A stretch of 64,000 nt of DNA, from assembly GCA_041402125.1 (NCBI GenBank), contig JAWKSY010000015.1, positions 49,510 to 113,509 of the forward strand. The letters are read 5' to 3'. This document shows positions 8,595-17,830 of this stretch, one piece after another. The position numbers and the translations under genes are program-made. How positions within the stretch are numbered: the stretch's first letter is position 1; every line of letters begins with the position of its first letter. The DNA comes from JAWKSY01 sp041402125. GTDB taxonomy: Bacteria; Planctomycetota; GCA-002687715; DRQF01. The notes under the pieces were generated by a model, which worked only from the letters and a program-made list of their open reading frames with translations, was not told the origin of the DNA and ran no database searches.

Positions 8595-8977
8595 GCCAGC
8601 CAGGCCCGTTCCGCGTCCTCGAGAGGCGTCGCCGCGAGCCGGTCGTTGAGCGGGACGTTGCGGAGGCCGGTGATCGCGAGCGGCCCGAGCAGATAGGCTG
8701 CGCCCCCGACGACGCGCCAGGCCGCTCCCGGCGCGTCGAAGTCGCGGAGGGCGAGAACGACGACGACACCCGCGGCCAGCGGCGTCCCGAAGAAGAGGAC
8801 GAAGAAGACCGGGTTGATGATGCGGACGTTGATCGCCCGCATGACCGCCATGGCTTCGCGCGGAGATTGCTCGTCGAGCGCTCGCATCGCGAAGTTCGAG
8901 AAGGCGAAGAGCAGACCGGTCACGAGGCCGCCGCCGGCGAGGGCGATGACGAGGCAGATCTCGGCGAGGGCGGGCAT
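8501..8977 (-). CDS. DUF1772 / anthrone-oxygenase-like membrane protein
   Basis: This 158-residue protein has about four hydrophobic helices (residues 5-27, 50-72, 85-103 and a C-terminal one) and the family signature of a conserved Asn plus a final helix after W-x-x-W-N-x-x-R-T. It matches the DUF1772 family, some members of which are called anthrone oxygenases. The true substrate of bacterial members is unknown. The start is taken at ATG 8977 (MPALAEI) rather than the upstream in-frame Met, because the hydrophobic helix follows directly. The 3' end abuts a REP-like unit and overlaps the convergent kinase reading frame. Confidence 0.75.
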   Translation of the reverse strand: MPALAEICLVIALAGGGLVTGLLFAFSNFAMRALDEQSPREAMAVMRAINVRIINPVFFVLFFGTPLAAGVVVVLALRDFDAPGAAWRVVGGAAYLLGPLAITGLRNVPLNDRLAATPLEDAERAWLAYRVPWQRWNHLRTALGAVALIALARGATLA

Positions 8978-9350
8978 GGCGCGGGACTCCACGGCGCAGG
9001 GTGAATCCCACCACCCTAACGTCCTCCCTCACGGGAGGGCATCGCCTCGAGAGAAGCTCCGGAATCCCGGCCGGCGACGGCAGGATGAACGAGTGGCGTC
9101 CGCCACCGCGCGCGGATCTCTTCGGACGAAGCCGCGACGTCGCGGCAGACGTTCGCAAGATGCTAGTACGGTGCCAGTCACCGGATGTGCATCCCCTTCG
9201 GATGAAGCCTCGACGTCGGATCAGACGATCGCGGGATGCACATCCGGTGACTGGCACCGTACTAGCATCTCTGACGGTTCGTGACCTCTTCACGCGGATC
9301 CTTGACAGGGGCCGAAACTCGCGCGAGGGTCGTCGCACCGGGAGAAACGC
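8978..9350. other. Divergent intergenic region (373 bp) carrying a REP doublet
   Basis: The region separates the leftward DUF1772 gene from the rightward esterase. Its main content is the 36-bp inverted doublet at 9159-9269. A TTGACA hexamer at 9302-9307 could be a -35 for the esterase, but no -10 is evident 17 bases on. Nothing else is recognised. Confidence 0.6.
9159..9269. repeat. REP-like inverted doublet, perfect 36-bp arms, 39-bp spacer
   Basis: The arm at 9159-9194 is repeated exactly, inverted, at 9234-9269. Each arm carries the core GGTGCCAGTCACC and its own outer stem GATGC/GCATC, so each can fold alone or the two can pair into one long cruciform. This is the only doublet in the window placed between divergent rather than convergent genes. 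Confidence 0.9.
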
Positions 9351-10778
9351 ATGCTCGCCGCGAATCGCCGTCCCCACCCGCTCGTCGTCGTCCTCGTGTT
9401 CACCCTCGCCCCGATCCTCATTCGCGGTCAGGACCGTCTCGCGGCGGGGCAGGAGGGACCGCTCGCGATCCCCGGATCCTCGGCGCCCGGCATCCTCTAT
9501 CTCCCGACCGACTACCGCCCGGGCGCGCGCCTGCCGCTGATCTTCTTCATGCACGGCTCCGGCGGGAAGCCGACGAGCTGGCCCTGGCGCACGGCGACCG
9601 GCGGCCGCGGCCACATCATCGTGGGGCTCCCCTACGGCGTGCAGGCGGACGCGGGAGCGAACGGCATCCACCGCGATCCGGCGACGGTCGAGAAGATGGT
9701 GACCTTCATCGACGCGGTGCGGAAGCAGATCGACGACACCTACGGGATCGACCGCGACCACGTCATCCTGAGCGGCCTCTCGATGGGAGGCTGGGGCGTC
9801 AACTTCTACGGCTTCGTCGAGGCGGCCCGCGAGCGCTACGTCGGCTACGCCATCATCGCGGCCGGCCCGCAGCCCGGAGGAACGGTCGATCTCTCGGTCG
9901 CCGCCGGTCACCCCGTCCTCCTCCTGAACGGGGAGGAGGACGCCAACCTCGCCGCGGCGAACGCCGGTCGGCCCGCCCTCGAGAAGGCGGGTGCACTCGT
10001 CGAACAGGTCATCCTTCCCGGCCAGGGCCACGTGCCCTCGACGGAGTCGATGGCGCCCCCCCTCCGCGACTGGCTCGCGAAGGTGAAGGCGGCGGCGGAG
10101 CGGAAGCGCGGCCTCGAGGCCGTCGCGTGGCGACCGGTCCGGCCCGAGGGCGATCTGCCGCGGTCGACGCGAGAGGCCGATCTCTCGGCCTACTTCCCGA
10201 CCGCGTCCTGGCTTCCGGCTTCCGGTCGGCCGACGCTGATCTTCGCGGAGTCGCGGGGCCGCGACGCCAAGGAGAGGCCGTCCCGCGCCGCCCTCGCCTC
10301 CGCGAAGGCCGAGGCCGAGCTCTTCCTCTTCCCGCGCAGTTGCGAGATCGCCGCCGCCGCGCGCGCCTTCGATTGCCTGCGGCTCGATCTCTCCGCGCTC
10401 GATCCGCCGGGCGCCGGCGCCTTCGCCGAGGCCGCCGCTCCGACGGTCTTCCTCCTCGACGCCGAACGTCACCTCGTCGCGGTGCTCGGGAAGTCGCGTC
10501 TCCGCGCCGCCGGCCTGCAGTCCGCGATGCTGGGCGTCCTCGGCGAGAAGGAGCGCGAGGCGGCGCTGGCTCTCGCGGCCGAGCTCGCGCCGCGGCTCGA
10601 CGAGCTGGAGGAGGTGGAGAAGGACCTGGCGAAGGCCGAGGCCGCGCTCGCCAGGCTCCGCGGCGCGAAGCGCCCCTCCGAGAAGGCGATCGACGCCAAG
10701 GTGGAGGAGGTCGGGGCCCTGGAGGCGCGGCGCGCGGAACTCGTCGCCGCGCTCCGCCCGCCGGAACCCGCGAAGTAG
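9351..10778 (+). CDS. Secreted alpha/beta-hydrolase (esterase) with extra C-terminal domain and coiled coil
   Basis: The 475-residue protein has a hydrophobic N-terminal signal or anchor (residues 9-24). The hydrolase fold runs to about residue 245: oxyanion segment FFMHGSGG, nucleophile elbow GLSMGGWG (Ser near 146), a likely acid in NGEEDANL and His in GQGHVPS. It resembles phospholipase/carboxylesterase or feruloyl/PHB-depolymerase-type esterases. Residues 290-390 look like a thioredoxin-fold segment without an active CxxC (LIFAESRGRDAKERPS, then FLLDAERHLVAVLG). The last roughly 70 residues form a charged heptad-rich coil. The substrate is unknown, and the two-domain architecture is unusual. 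Confidence 0.75.
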   Translation: MLAANRRPHPLVVVLVFTLAPILIRGQDRLAAGQEGPLAIPGSSAPGILYLPTDYRPGARLPLIFFMHGSGGKPTSWPWRTATGGRGHIIVGLPYGVQADAGANGIHRDPATVEKMVTFIDAVRKQIDDTYGIDRDHVILSGLSMGGWGVNFYGFVEAARERYVGYAIIAAGPQPGGTVDLSVAAGHPVLLLNGEEDANLAAANAGRPALEKAGALVEQVILPGQGHVPSTESMAPPLRDWLAKVKAAAERKRGLEAVAWRPVRPEGDLPRSTREADLSAYFPTASWLPASGRPTLIFAESRGRDAKERPSRAALASAKAEAELFLFPRSCEIAAAARAFDCLRLDLSALDPPGAGAFAEAAAPTVFLLDAERHLVAVLGKSRLRAAGLQSAMLGVLGEKEREAALALAAELAPRLDELEEVEKDLAKAEAALARLRGAKRPSEKAIDAKVEEVGALEARRAELVAALRPPEPAK

Positions 10779-10794
10779 GGAGCGGGCGACCTCG

Positions 10795-11541
10795 TCAGCG
10801 ACCGCCGGCGATGGCCTCCTCCGTCGCGGTCAGCCACGCGTCGATCTTGGCGCGCACGCCCCGGACCTCGTCCTCGTAGGCCGTGAACTGGGTCGCGTCG
10901 AGGATGCCGCGGGCGGCGTCGTCGGCCGTGCGCCAGCCGGCGCGGACCGCCGCGATGGCGGCGAGGCGATCGTCCCGAGGCGCGTCCTCGCCCTTGATCG
11001 CGCCCCACCGCGTGGACTCCTCGGCGGCCACGTCACCGAGGACCTCGGCCAGCCGGTCGATCTGGTCGGAGGCGAGGGGAGCGTGCTTCGCGATCCGGAG
11101 GGCGATGGTGCGTCCCGTCTCGAGCGAGCGCTCCCGGGCGAGCACGGCCTGGCGCCGTCGCTCCTCGTCGTGTCGTCGGCGGGAGGCCTCGACGATGCGG
11201 GCGTCGACGAGCGCGGCGAGATCGTCGGGCGCGACCGGGTCCGCCTCGATCGGGGGAACCGCGCGAGGCGCGTCGCGGAGTTCCCGGAGCGCGGCTTCGA
11301 GCCGGAGGACGCCGGCGCGATTCTCCGCCGCGAGGAGCGCGAGCTCGGGATCGCCTTCGGGAGGGCGCTCGGCGAGGCGACGTTCGAGGGCCTCGAGGCG
11401 AACCAGGGCGGCCTCGAGGCGGCCGTCGGGGTCGCTCCGGAGGGCATCCCGATCGTCCACGCGTCCGAGGCGGGCGCCGAGGACGCCGCCGAGGACCGCG
11501 GAGACGAGCGCGACGGCGAGCATCGGGGCGAGGGATCTCAT
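10795..11541 (-). CDS. Hypothetical membrane-anchored coiled-coil protein
   Basis: I do not recognise this 248-residue protein. One N-terminal hydrophobic segment (about residues 4-22, SLAPMLAVALVSAVLGGVLG) is followed by a Leu/Arg/Glu heptad coiled coil to about residue 100. A helical domain follows that is rich in Arg, Asp and Ala (LAEVLGDVAAEESTRW, AWLTATEEA). It may be a periplasmic LTXXQ-like or stress-related helical protein, but no diagnostic motif is present. ATG 11541 is chosen because the membrane segment follows directly. It is convergent with the esterase, 16 bases apart. Confidence 0.55.
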   Translation of the reverse strand: MRSLAPMLAVALVSAVLGGVLGARLGRVDDRDALRSDPDGRLEAALVRLEALERRLAERPPEGDPELALLAAENRAGVLRLEAALRELRDAPRAVPPIEADPVAPDDLAALVDARIVEASRRRHDEERRRQAVLARERSLETGRTIALRIAKHAPLASDQIDRLAEVLGDVAAEESTRWGAIKGEDAPRDDRLAAIAAVRAGWRTADDAARGILDATQFTAYEDEVRGVRAKIDAWLTATEEAIAGGR

Positions 11542-11617
11542 CGGATTCGTCTCCGGTCGCACGGGTCGACGGGAAGTCTACCAGGGGCGTCGCCGAGCAT
11601 CCCGTCCGCGAGGGCCG

Positions 11618-12604
11618 CTACTTCGTGCGGTAGACGAGCTCGTCGATGCCGAGGCGCCGCATGCGCTTCCAGAGGGTCACGCGGCTGATGCCGAGGCGAC
11701 GCGCCGCCTCGACGCGATTCCAGTCGACGGCGCGGAGCGCGGCCAGGACGGCCTCGCGTTCGGCCGCCTCGTCGGCGAGGGAGCGATCCTCGTCCTCCTC
11801 CGCGATGCGGACGTCGTCGGGGAGGTCGCCCTCGCGGATCGTCGGGCCCTCGAGCGTGACGAAGGCGTGCTCGACCGCGTTCTCGAGCTCGCGCACGTTG
11901 CCCGGCCAGTCGTGGCGGTGCAGGGCGTCGAGCGCCGCGTCCTCGTAGCCGGGAGGATCGACGTCCAGCCGGGCCGCAGTGGCGGCGGTGAAGTGGCGGA
12001 GCAGCTCCGGCAGATCCTCCCGGCGCTCTCGCAGCGGCGGGATCCGGATCTCGAAGACGCGGATGCGATAGAAGAAGTCGGGCCGCAGGAGCTCCTGCTC
12101 GAGACGCCGGCGGAGATCGCGGTGGGTCGCGGTGACGAGGCGGAAGTCGGCCGCGACGAGGGCGTCCTCGCCGACCCGCCGGAACTCCCGCTCCTGGAGG
12201 ACGCGCAGCAGTTTCACCTGCACGAAGGGCGGGAGGTCGCCGACCTCGTCGAGGAAGAGCGTGCCGCCGCGCGCGGCCTCGAGCAGGCCGGAGCGCTCCT
12301 GGGTCGCGCCGGTGAAGGCGCCCTTCGCGTGTCCGAAGAGCTCCGCTTCGATGAGGCCCTCGGGGATCGCGGCGCAGTTGACGGCCACGAAGGGGCCGTC
12401 GCGGCGGGGGCCGCCCGCGTGGAGGATCCGGGCCACGAGTTCCTTGCCGGTGCCCGTCTCGCCCGAGACGAGCGTCGGAACCTCGCTGCGCGCGGCGAGG
12501 CGGGCCCGGCGCCGGACCTCCTCCATCGCCGCGCTCCGGCCGATCAGCGCCGCGAGCGCCTCGCGGCCGCGAGGATCCTCGTCGCGAGCGGCGGAGGCCG
12601 ACAC
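11618..12604 (-). CDS. Sigma-54-dependent transcriptional activator without receiver domain
   Basis: The 328-residue AAA+ activator has Walker A GETGTGKE, the sigma-54 contact loop GAFTGA, Walker B GGTLFLDEVGDL, the arginine-finger region RIRVFEIRIPPLRER, and a Fis-type helix-turn-helix at the C-terminus (EAARRLGISRVTLWKRMRRLGI). There is no receiver, GAF or PAS domain, so activity must be controlled by partner binding or by expression (PspF-like). Translation starts at GTG 12604, two bases past the stop of the 1030-residue protein gene, so the pair is almost certainly one operon. Confidence 0.9.
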   Translation of the reverse strand: MSASAARDEDPRGREALAALIGRSAAMEEVRRRARLAARSEVPTLVSGETGTGKELVARILHAGGPRRDGPFVAVNCAAIPEGLIEAELFGHAKGAFTGATQERSGLLEAARGGTLFLDEVGDLPPFVQVKLLRVLQEREFRRVGEDALVAADFRLVTATHRDLRRRLEQELLRPDFFYRIRVFEIRIPPLRERREDLPELLRHFTAATAARLDVDPPGYEDAALDALHRHDWPGNVRELENAVEHAFVTLEGPTIREGDLPDDVRIAEEDEDRSLADEAAEREAVLAALRAVDWNRVEAARRLGISRVTLWKRMRRLGIDELVYRTK

Positions 12605-12606
12605 CG

Positions 12607-15600
12607 TCAGCGCCCCGCGCCGGCCGGTTCGGGGGCGGTGAGCTTCTCGACGATGCCGCGCAGGAGCCCGAGCTCCTCGACGAAGGCCGGATCGTCCGCG
12701 AAGCGCTTCGCCGCGAGCTCGCCCGCCTCCAGGCCGCGCCGGGGCGCCTCGAAGGCGACGGCCTCCCAGGCGAGGGCGTAGTAACCGGGCTTGGCGCCGA
12801 CGAGCTCGTCCCAGGCCGTGAGGAGTCCCGTCCAGGTCGCGTCGTCGACGAGGCGGGCGACGCTGCCGGCGATGCGGACCGCGTCGTCGCGGAGGTCCTT
12901 GTCGCCCTGTTCCGCGACGTGGGCGAGGTGCGCCCGGACCGCGGCGAGATCGCCTTCGAGGAGCGCGATCGCGAAGCGCGAGCGGCGCAGCAGCTCGTCC
13001 ACGTGGCTCAGGTCCTCCTCGCTCCAGGCGCCCGAGGCCAGCGCCGCCTCGAGGCCGCGGTGGCAGCGGGCGAGCGCGGGGCGATCGAGCGTCTCGACCT
13101 CGCGGCGCGCGAGATCGAGGGCCAGCGAGGACCAGTACAGCGGGTTCGAGCGGATCCAGGGCAGGTCGAGCCCGAGCTGGGCGAGCGAGGCGGTCCGGTC
13201 GGCGTCGGGCCGATCGCCCTTCGCCACCGGCGCCTTCTCGAGCAGGGCATCGAAGGCCTCGCGTCCGAGCTCGGCGCGCGCCAGGATCCCGACCGCCGCG
13301 TAGCGGGGCATCTCGCCCGCGCTCTCCGTCTCCGGATCGCGGAAGGCGAGCTCGTTCGTCCAGGTCTCGACCTGGCGGGCCATGCGGCGGACGAGCGGGT
13401 TCTTCGCGAGCCCGCCGGTGTTCGCCACCTCGACGACGTGCGTCGCGATCGCCACGTAGGTGCGGGCGAGGTCGCGGATCTCGCCGAGGCCCGGGTCGCG
13501 CTTCCAGGCCTCGGCGTCGAGGCGCCCGTCGGCGAGCGCCATCGCGAGGACCTCGATCTGCGCGCCGACGGTCGGCGTGAGGTGTTTCTCGAGCACGGGC
13601 AGGAAGGGCTCGACGTCCTCGGTGGAGAGCGCGATCTGCGCGATCTCCATCGCGAGCTGGACGCGCGTGCCGGCCGAGCGCTCGGGAAGGGAGTCGATGC
13701 GGGCGGCCGCCTTCGCGACCACGTCCCGGGCTTCCTTCTCGCGACCCGCGAGCAGGAGGTTCGCCGCGAGACGGCTCGCGAGCGTCAGGCGGTCGTCGCC
13801 GGAGCGCGTGCGCGCGCGCTCGAGCCAGAGCACGGCCTCGTCGTACTGGCCGGTGCGCTCCGAGAGGCCGGCGAGCTCGCGGTAGTTCGCGACGTCCTCG
13901 TCGCCCGAGGCGATGAGCGCGCGCATCTTGTCGAAGCCGCGGCTGTAGGTGTGGAAGTGCCAGTCGCGCTGCACGTCGATCATGGTCTCGGCGTACTTCG
14001 CATCGACGAAGATGCGCCAGCCGAGGACCCAGGTCGAGCGCTGGTTCTCCCCGGAGAACCGCACCGCGATCGGGCACTGATCCGGGTCGAAGTTCTCGAA
14101 CATCCCGAACTGCTGGTAGGCGTAGCCGAGCGCCCGCTCGATCTTGCGCGCCCGGAACTCCAGCGGCGTCCCGGTCTGGAGCACGAAGACCGTCCAGCGA
14201 TCCGTCTCCTCGTCCTTCTCGGCCCAGGCGAGGGCGTTGTGCCGCGGAACGGCCATGATGTGCGAGAGCTTGCCCTGCGCGCGGGTCAACGCCTGGTAGA
14301 GCTCGGCGAGGTCGTCGCAGTCGCCGCGGCAGAGTCCGCCCGTGGCGGTGCCGATCGTCTGCTCGACCGTCTGGTGGATCTCGCCGATCGCCCCCTTGAA
14401 GCCGACGAGCCACGGCCGCGTCGGGTCCGGGCTGTCGTCGACGTAGTCGAAGAAGTACTCGCCGACGAGGTCGAGGTGGCCCGCGTCGGGAAGGACCTTC
14501 GCCGCGCGCGCGATGAAGCCGTCTCCGTCGTGACCGGGCGGAGCGACGTGTCCGCTCCCGGTGACGAGAAGCGTGGTCGCGCCGTTCTCGTCGACGAGGA
14601 CGAGGTGGGGCGGCATGAAGCTCGAGGCGAGCTTCGTCACCCGGGCGCTCTCCGCGAAGGGGAAGACGAGATCCCAGAGGCGGCGATCGGCCTCGAGCCC
14701 GCCGCTGCCCTTCCAGTCCGCGAGGCGCCGGCCGCGATTCCACACGGAAGCGCCCGCGATCCCGCCCTCGGCGTCGAGCCGCAGCGCGACCTCCAGCGGC
14801 GGGGCGATGGGGAGGAAGGAGGGACGCGGCATCCGGAACCGGCGCTCCCGGACCGCCTCGCCGCGGACGAGCCGGAGCCCCCGCTCGCCGAAGGCGTCCT
14901 GGAGGAACTCGACCCGGAAGGCGCCGTCCCCGTCCTCGCCCGTGTAGATGCGCGTCGCGACGGGCGTCGTCGCCCGCGTCACCGACGCGGCGATGTCCGT
15001 GACCTCGCGGCCCAGCGCGCGCTCCATGAAGCCCTCGCGAGCGAGACGGCGCGCGAGGTCAGGCGTCACGTGCTCCTCCTCGTCGGACTCGCCGGCGAGC
15101 AGGAGCTGTCCCGCGAAGTGACGCAGCGCGGCCTTGGCGAGCGGGGTGAGTTCCGCGTGCGCGTCGACGGCCGCCTTCGCCCGGCCGACCGACTCCGTGA
15201 GCGCGTCGAGGCTCACCGGGCGGTCGGGGCTCGGGGCGGGGCGCAGACGCCCGTGCCGCTGCGTGACGATCGTGTCGTCTTCCAGCGTCGCGTGGAAGCC
15301 GAGCACCGGGTCGTGCCGGAGCTCGCGGAGTGCGCCCGTTCCGGGAGGCGCGGTCTCGAGGAGGGCGAGCGCGCTCGTCGCGAGATCGGCCGGATCCGGG
15401 AGCTCGAGGAGCTCGACCGGGATCGCGACGAGTCGCTCGCGACCGTCCTGGAACACGACCTCGGCCGGACGGGGGCCGCCGGGAACGCCGACGGAGAGTC
15501 CCGTCCGCGTTCCGACCGCCCGGAGGGTCTCTCCGGCGGGGCCCTGGAGCGTGACCGCGTCGTCGCGATCCTCGACGGCGGCGAGGCCGCGCAGGGCGTT

Positions 15601-15699
15601 CGCGAGGGCGCGGGGGTCGCGGTCGACGAGGTCCTGTGCCGGCAGACGCGCGGCCAGGCCGAGGATCAGGAGGGCGAGCGCGCAGAGGCGGATCGACAT
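12607..15699 (-). CDS. Large exported protein with transglutaminase-like core and TPR/helical repeats
   Basis: The 1030-residue protein has a signal peptide (ALLILGLAARLPAQ, cleavage near residue 21) and a beta-rich N-terminal half. A segment at about residues 445-500 looks like a transglutaminase/cysteine-protease core: Cys461 in GGLCRGDCDDLAELYQAL and His487 in PRHNALAWAE. Residues 560-1020 are helical with TPR-like periodicity (YDEAVLWLERARTRSGDD, and others). I do not recognise a named family. Crosslinking or peptidase activity is inferred from the Cys/His arrangement alone. The directly following sigma-54 activator is its only operon partner. The start at 15699 is set by the signal peptide. 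Confidence 0.65.
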   Translation of the reverse strand: MSIRLCALALLILGLAARLPAQDLVDRDPRALANALRGLAAVEDRDDAVTLQGPAGETLRAVGTRTGLSVGVPGGPRPAEVVFQDGRERLVAIPVELLELPDPADLATSALALLETAPPGTGALRELRHDPVLGFHATLEDDTIVTQRHGRLRPAPSPDRPVSLDALTESVGRAKAAVDAHAELTPLAKAALRHFAGQLLLAGESDEEEHVTPDLARRLAREGFMERALGREVTDIAASVTRATTPVATRIYTGEDGDGAFRVEFLQDAFGERGLRLVRGEAVRERRFRMPRPSFLPIAPPLEVALRLDAEGGIAGASVWNRGRRLADWKGSGGLEADRRLWDLVFPFAESARVTKLASSFMPPHLVLVDENGATTLLVTGSGHVAPPGHDGDGFIARAAKVLPDAGHLDLVGEYFFDYVDDSPDPTRPWLVGFKGAIGEIHQTVEQTIGTATGGLCRGDCDDLAELYQALTRAQGKLSHIMAVPRHNALAWAEKDEETDRWTVFVLQTGTPLEFRARKIERALGYAYQQFGMFENFDPDQCPIAVRFSGENQRSTWVLGWRIFVDAKYAETMIDVQRDWHFHTYSRGFDKMRALIASGDEDVANYRELAGLSERTGQYDEAVLWLERARTRSGDDRLTLASRLAANLLLAGREKEARDVVAKAAARIDSLPERSAGTRVQLAMEIAQIALSTEDVEPFLPVLEKHLTPTVGAQIEVLAMALADGRLDAEAWKRDPGLGEIRDLARTYVAIATHVVEVANTGGLAKNPLVRRMARQVETWTNELAFRDPETESAGEMPRYAAVGILARAELGREAFDALLEKAPVAKGDRPDADRTASLAQLGLDLPWIRSNPLYWSSLALDLARREVETLDRPALARCHRGLEAALASGAWSEEDLSHVDELLRRSRFAIALLEGDLAAVRAHLAHVAEQGDKDLRDDAVRIAGSVARLVDDATWTGLLTAWDELVGAKPGYYALAWEAVAFEAPRRGLEAGELAAKRFADDPAFVEELGLLRGIVEKLTAPEPAGAGR

Positions 15700-15855
15700 G
15701 TTCGGCTCCGGTGATTCGGGTGAATCCTCCAGGATCCTAACAGCCGGCCGGGATCGCACGGGGCCGGCTCCCTTTCGCCCCGGCCCGATCGAGGGGAAGA
15801 TGGCGGGACGGCCGTCGCCGACGCGCGGGCGGTTCCAGCACGGGAGGGGAGCGGG
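15700..15855. promoter_or_regulatory. Divergent promoter region (156 bp)
   Basis: This short spacer separates the leftward transglutaminase-like gene and the rightward ABC exporter. I see no clear -10/-35 pair, palindrome or terminator in it. It must nevertheless hold both promoters. Confidence 0.35.
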
Positions 15856-16797
15856 GTGACGGACGCGAGCGAGAGCCCGGCGATCGAGGTGCAGGGCCTG
15901 GTGAAGCGCTACGGCGACTTCACCGCGGTGCGGGGGATCGACCTCCGCCTCGACCGGGGCCGCTGCCTCGGGCTCCTCGGGCCGAACGGGGCGGGGAAGA
16001 CGACGACCATCGAGATCATCGTCGGTCTCCGGGCGGCCACGGAGGGGAGCGTCCGCGTCCTCGGACTGTCCTGGCCGGGCGACGACCGGGAGATCCGGCG
16101 GCGGATCGGCGTCCAGCTCCAGGAGACCCGCTTTCCCGACCGGATCACCGTGGCCGAGACCCTGCGCGCCTTCGGCGCCTTCTACGAGCGCGGCCCCGCG
16201 CCCGAGGAGATCATGGAGCTCGTCGGACTCGAGGCGAAGGCCAAGACCCGCATCAGCGCGCTGAGCGGCGGGCAGCACCAGCGTCTCGCGCTCGGCTGCG
16301 CTCTCGTCAACGATCCCGAGCTGCTCTTCCTCGACGAGCCGACGACCGGTCTCGATCCCCAGGCGCGGCGGCGCGTCTGGGAGATCGTCGAGGAGTTCAA
16401 GCGTCGGGGCGTCTCGGTGCTCCTCACGACCCACTACATGGACGAGGCCGAGCGGCTGGCCGACGACCTCGTGATCATCGACCAGGGGACGATCATCGCG
16501 GAGGGAAGCCCCGCGGAGATCATCGGTCGGCTCGGACAGGTGAGCATCGTGGAGTTCCGGGCCGAGGGCGCGGACGACGCCTTCCTCGCCGAGGTCGCCG
16601 AGCTCCCGGGCGTCGTGGAGGCCGGTCGGGTCTCGGCCGACGTCGTCGTCGAGGTGGATTCGGTCGCGGCCTCGGTCCCGGCGATCCTCGCCCTCGTGGA
16701 GGCGCGGGGGCTCGACGCGGCCCAGCTCCACATCCACCGCCCGACCCTCGAGGACGTCTTCGTCTCGCTCACCGGAAAGAGACTGCGCGATGTTTGA
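15856..16797 (+). CDS. ABC transporter ATP-binding protein (DrrA/CcmA-like exporter)
   Basis: The 313-residue ATPase subunit has Walker A GPNGAGKTTT (residues 42-51), Q-loop in VQLQETRF, signature LSGGQ (136-140), Walker B LLFLDEPTTGLDP (156-168) and the switch His in TTHYMDEAE. The C-terminal roughly 80 residues form the extension seen in multidrug or lipid exporters of the DrrA type. Translation starts at GTG 15856 close to an upstream GGGGAG. The 3' end overlaps the permease gene by 8 bases, so the two form one exporter. The substrate is not predictable. Confidence 0.95.
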   Translation: MTDASESPAIEVQGLVKRYGDFTAVRGIDLRLDRGRCLGLLGPNGAGKTTTIEIIVGLRAATEGSVRVLGLSWPGDDREIRRRIGVQLQETRFPDRITVAETLRAFGAFYERGPAPEEIMELVGLEAKAKTRISALSGGQHQRLALGCALVNDPELLFLDEPTTGLDPQARRRVWEIVEEFKRRGVSVLLTTHYMDEAERLADDLVIIDQGTIIAEGSPAEIIGRLGQVSIVEFRAEGADDAFLAEVAELPGVVEAGRVSADVVVEVDSVAASVPAILALVEARGLDAAQLHIHRPTLEDVFVSLTGKRLRDV

Positions 16798-17830
16798 ACG
16801 CGGCACCCGATCGCTGGAGATCCTCGAGCTCACGCGGCTCCGGCTCCTGACCTTCGTGCGCGAGACCGAGGCCGTCTTCTGGGTCTTCGTCTTTCCCGTC
16901 ATCCTCGCGGTCGTCCTCGGCTTCGCGTTCCGCGAGGGCGATCCCGAGCCGAGCCGCATCGGCATCCTCGGCGCGGCCGGGGCGGAGGCGCCGGCGATCG
17001 CGGGCGAGCTGCTCGAGGTCCGCTCGCTCGAGGACGAACTCGAGGCCGAGCGGGCGCTCCGCCGCGGACGGGTGGATGCGGTGGTCGTGCGCGGCGCGAC
17101 CCCGGAGGTCCGCTTCGACCCCCGGCGACCGGAGGGACAGCTCGCCCGCGAGCGCGTGCTCGCGGCGCTCGAGGGTCGGACGCCCGAGCGCGAGGCGGCG
17201 ATCGCCCGGCTCGAGCCGCAGACCCAGCGGGGCTCCCGATACATCGACTTCCTCTTCGCCGGTCTGCTCGGCATGAACCTCATGGGCACCGGCATCTGGG
17301 GCACGGGCTTCGCGATCGCCGACATGCGCCAGAAGAAGCTGATGAAGCGACTCGTGGTGACGCCGATGCGGCGCTCCTCGATGCTGACCTCCTTCCTGAC
17401 CGCGCGCTTCGTCTTCCTCGTCATGGAGGTCGTCGTGCTCTGCGCGTTCGGCGTGTGGATCCTCGACGTCCCGATCGCCGGCTCCGTCCTCGATTTTGCG
17501 CTCCTCGCGGTCATGGGCGGCATCACCTTCGCCTGCCTCGGCATCCTGCTCGCGTCGCGGGCGCGGACGATCGAGGGCGTCTCCGGCATCATGAACTTCG
17601 CGCTCATGCCGATGTGGCTCGTGTCCGGGGTCTTCTTCTCCTACGAGCGCTACCCCGAGTTCCTGCACCCGGTCATCCGGCTCCTGCCCCTGACCGCGCT
17701 CGTCGATGCCCTTCGAGACGTCATGCTCGACGGCGAGCGGCTGCTCGAGCAGGGACCGGAGCTCGCGACCCTGGGCGTCTGGGGCCTCGTCTCCTTCTTC
17801 GCCGCCCTCAAGATCTTCCGCTGGCAGTAG
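16790..17830 (+). CDS. ABC-2 type transporter permease
   Basis: The 346-residue membrane subunit has an N-terminal helix (FVFPVILAVVLGFAF, about residues 35-52), a large extracytoplasmic domain to about residue 145, and then five or six helices including LLGMNLMGTGIWGTGFAIAD and GIMNFALMPMWLVSGVFF, with the ABC-2 PMWLVSG motif. It pairs with the overlapping ATPase at 15856-16797. Its last 23 bases overlap the 3' end of the convergent RND gene. Confidence 0.93.
   Translation: MFERGTRSLEILELTRLRLLTFVRETEAVFWVFVFPVILAVVLGFAFREGDPEPSRIGILGAAGAEAPAIAGELLEVRSLEDELEAERALRRGRVDAVVVRGATPEVRFDPRRPEGQLARERVLAALEGRTPEREAAIARLEPQTQRGSRYIDFLFAGLLGMNLMGTGIWGTGFAIADMRQKKLMKRLVVTPMRRSSMLTSFLTARFVFLVMEVVVLCAFGVWILDVPIAGSVLDFALLAVMGGITFACLGILLASRARTIEGVSGIMNFALMPMWLVSGVFFSYERYPEFLHPVIRLLPLTALVDALRDVMLDGERLLEQGPELATLGVWGLVSFFAALKIFRWQ

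Noticed and set aside
9159..9269. Inverted repeats as insertion-sequence ends or attachment sites
   Set aside because: The spacer is only 39 bp and there is no transposase or integrase; the same core recurs at other loci as REP-like units.
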